5,861 bases of DNA, taken from assembly GCA_025963615.1 (NCBI GenBank), contig JAOQAL010000799.1, positions 1-5,861 on the forward strand, given 5' to 3'. Positions 4,884 through 5,861 of the stretch are shown here, in pieces. The first letter of the stretch is position 1. Each line of letters begins with the position of its first letter. The notes beneath the pieces were generated by a model that was given only the letters and a program-made list of their open reading frames with translations, ran no database searches and was not told the origin of the DNA. The stretch comes from Chitinophagaceae bacterium (lineage in GTDB: Bacteria > Bacteroidota > Bacteroidia > Chitinophagales > Chitinophagaceae). The position numbers were made by a program, and so were the translations under genes.

Positions 4884-5861
4884 ATGAAAAAGAATTTAAA
4901 GATTGTGATGGGGCTACTGCTACTGACCCCCCTGGTGATTTTTGCACAATCTTCGACGGAACCAGTGATTAATTCAACATTGGATGGCAGAGTGATAGAC
5001 GCTAAAACAAAAACTCCTTTAGACGGTGCTACCGTACAGATTAAGGGAACAACACACAAAGCATCAACGGATAATAACGGAAAGTTTTATTTTAAGACAG
5101 GTCAAAAGTTTCCCTACACCTTATTGGTAAGCTTTGTTGGGTACCAGACACAGGAAACATTGGCCAGCGAGTCCAGCATTGAGGTGGGATTGGTTGAGGG
5201 CGAAAGCCAGTTAAGCGAAGTGGTGATAGTCGGCTATGGAACTCAAAAAAGAAGTGACATTACCGGTTCTGTAGCTACTGTTTCCAAAAATAATCTTACA
5301 CAGCCCGCAGTTGCATTCGACAATCTGCTACAGGGAGCTGTATCGGGAGTAGCTGTTACACAGAGTTCAGGCCAGCCCGGCAGTACCGCCACCATAAGAA
5401 TACGGGGAGGCAATTCAATCAATTTTGGTAATGATCCCTTATACGTAATCGATGGCTTTATTGTCTATAATAATAATAGCTATTCGAATACGGCGGCCGG
5501 TAGTGGCTCGGGAGTTAACGCACTTTCCAGTATAAATCCCAGTGATATTGAGTCGATCGATGTATTGAAGGATGCATCCGCAACAGCCATATATGGTTCC
5601 AGGGGTGCCAATGGGGTCGTAATTATTACCACACGCCGGGGTAAAAAAGGTAAAAATGATATCAATTACAGCGCCTATGCCGGACAACAAAAAATTACGA
5701 ATAAACTCTCCTTATTGAATGCTTCTCAATGGGCGGCCTTGGTAAATGACATCAATGTAAGCGATAATGTAGCTAAAACATTTAGCGACTCCGCGATGAC
5801 AGCACTGGGCCAGGGATCGGATTGGCAAAGTTCGGCTCTTCGTGATGCAACGATTCAAAAT
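4884..5861 (+). CDS. SusC/RagA-family TonB-linked outer-membrane receptor, N-terminal part (runs off right edge)
   Basis: From ATG at 4884 there are 326 open codons to the window edge. Visible in order: a signal peptide (MKKNLKIVMGLLLLTPLVIFA, cleavage near A21); a carboxypeptidase-regulatory-like domain at about 33-104 (LDGRVIDAKTKTPLDGATV, then LVSFVGYQTQE); the SusC TonB-box region SEVVIVGYGTQKRSDITGSV at 111-130; and a plug domain at about 125-255 with LLQGAVSGVAVTQSSGQPG, IRIRGGNSI, PLYVIDGF, ESIDVLKDASATAIYGSRG and ANGVVIITTRRGKKG. The DAS-A-AIYGSRGANGVV block is the family signature. There is no N-terminal STN domain, so sigma/anti-sigma signalling is not expected. SusC proteins have about 1000 residues and normally pair with a SusD lipoprotein encoded just downstream, outside this window. 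They import glycans or peptides; the substrate is not readable here. A promoter about 390 bp upstream implies a long leader. Confidence 0.97.
   Translation, partial: MKKNLKIVMGLLLLTPLVIFAQSSTEPVINSTLDGRVIDAKTKTPLDGATVQIKGTTHKASTDNNGKFYFKTGQKFPYTLLVSFVGYQTQETLASESSIEVGLVEGESQLSEVVIVGYGTQKRSDITGSVATVSKNNLTQPAVAFDNLLQGAVSGVAVTQSSGQPGSTATIRIRGGNSINFGNDPLYVIDGFIVYNNNSYSNTAAGSGSGVNALSSINPSDIESIDVLKDASATAIYGSRGANGVVIITTRRGKKGKNDINYSAYAGQQKITNKLSLLNASQWAALVNDINVSDNVAKTFSDSAMTALGQGSDWQSSALRDATIQN

Noticed and set aside
4868..5690. Minus-strand reading frames of 61-83 codons opposite the SusC-like gene
   Set aside because: They are antisense to a clear SusC/RagA coding sequence and show no motifs of their own.

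Overview
The window looks like chromosomal DNA of a Bacteroidota bacterium, probably Chitinophagaceae or a close relative. That taxonomic guess is an inference from four things: a SusC/RagA receptor, an outer-membrane beta-barrel receptor of the Bacteroidota type, a LytS/LytTR-type two-component pair, and a promoter matching the Bacteroidota consensus (TTTG, 19 bp, TAnnTTTG). None of the starts has a strong Shine-Dalgarno sequence, which is also usual for the phylum.

Layout. Four genes lie on the minus strand. In transcription order they are a membrane sensor histidine kinase (4237 to 3188), its LytTR response regulator (3188 to 2478, overlapping the kinase by one base), a secreted LolA-like protein (2345 to 1632), and the N-terminal 467 residues of a TonB-dependent outer-membrane receptor (1402 to the left edge). 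A strong intrinsic terminator follows the LolA-like gene, so the receptor is probably a separate transcription unit with its own -7 box at 1420-1427. A second terminator-like hairpin lies between the first terminator and that box. After a 646-bp gene-free region, a SusC/RagA-family receptor starts on the plus strand at 4884 and runs off the right edge.

How the parts may work together. The kinase has four membrane segments and no obvious periplasmic sensor domain. It should phosphorylate D54 of the regulator, whose LytTR domain binds paired direct repeats. Two 9-bp repeats with a 12-bp spacer (21-bp period, the geometry known for LytTR regulators) lie 53-82 bp upstream of the kinase start, which suggests autoregulation. 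A weaker pair with the same period lies at nearly the same distance upstream of the TonB-dependent receptor, so the receptor may be a target. That second site overlaps a terminator-like hairpin, so the case there is weaker.

The SusC-side gene has a near-perfect promoter about 390 bp upstream of its start. This predicts a leader of about 380 nt that contains a 26-codon reading frame ending in three cysteine codons and several hairpins. It is the most plausible place in the window for undescribed regulation. The protein-coding genes themselves belong to known families.
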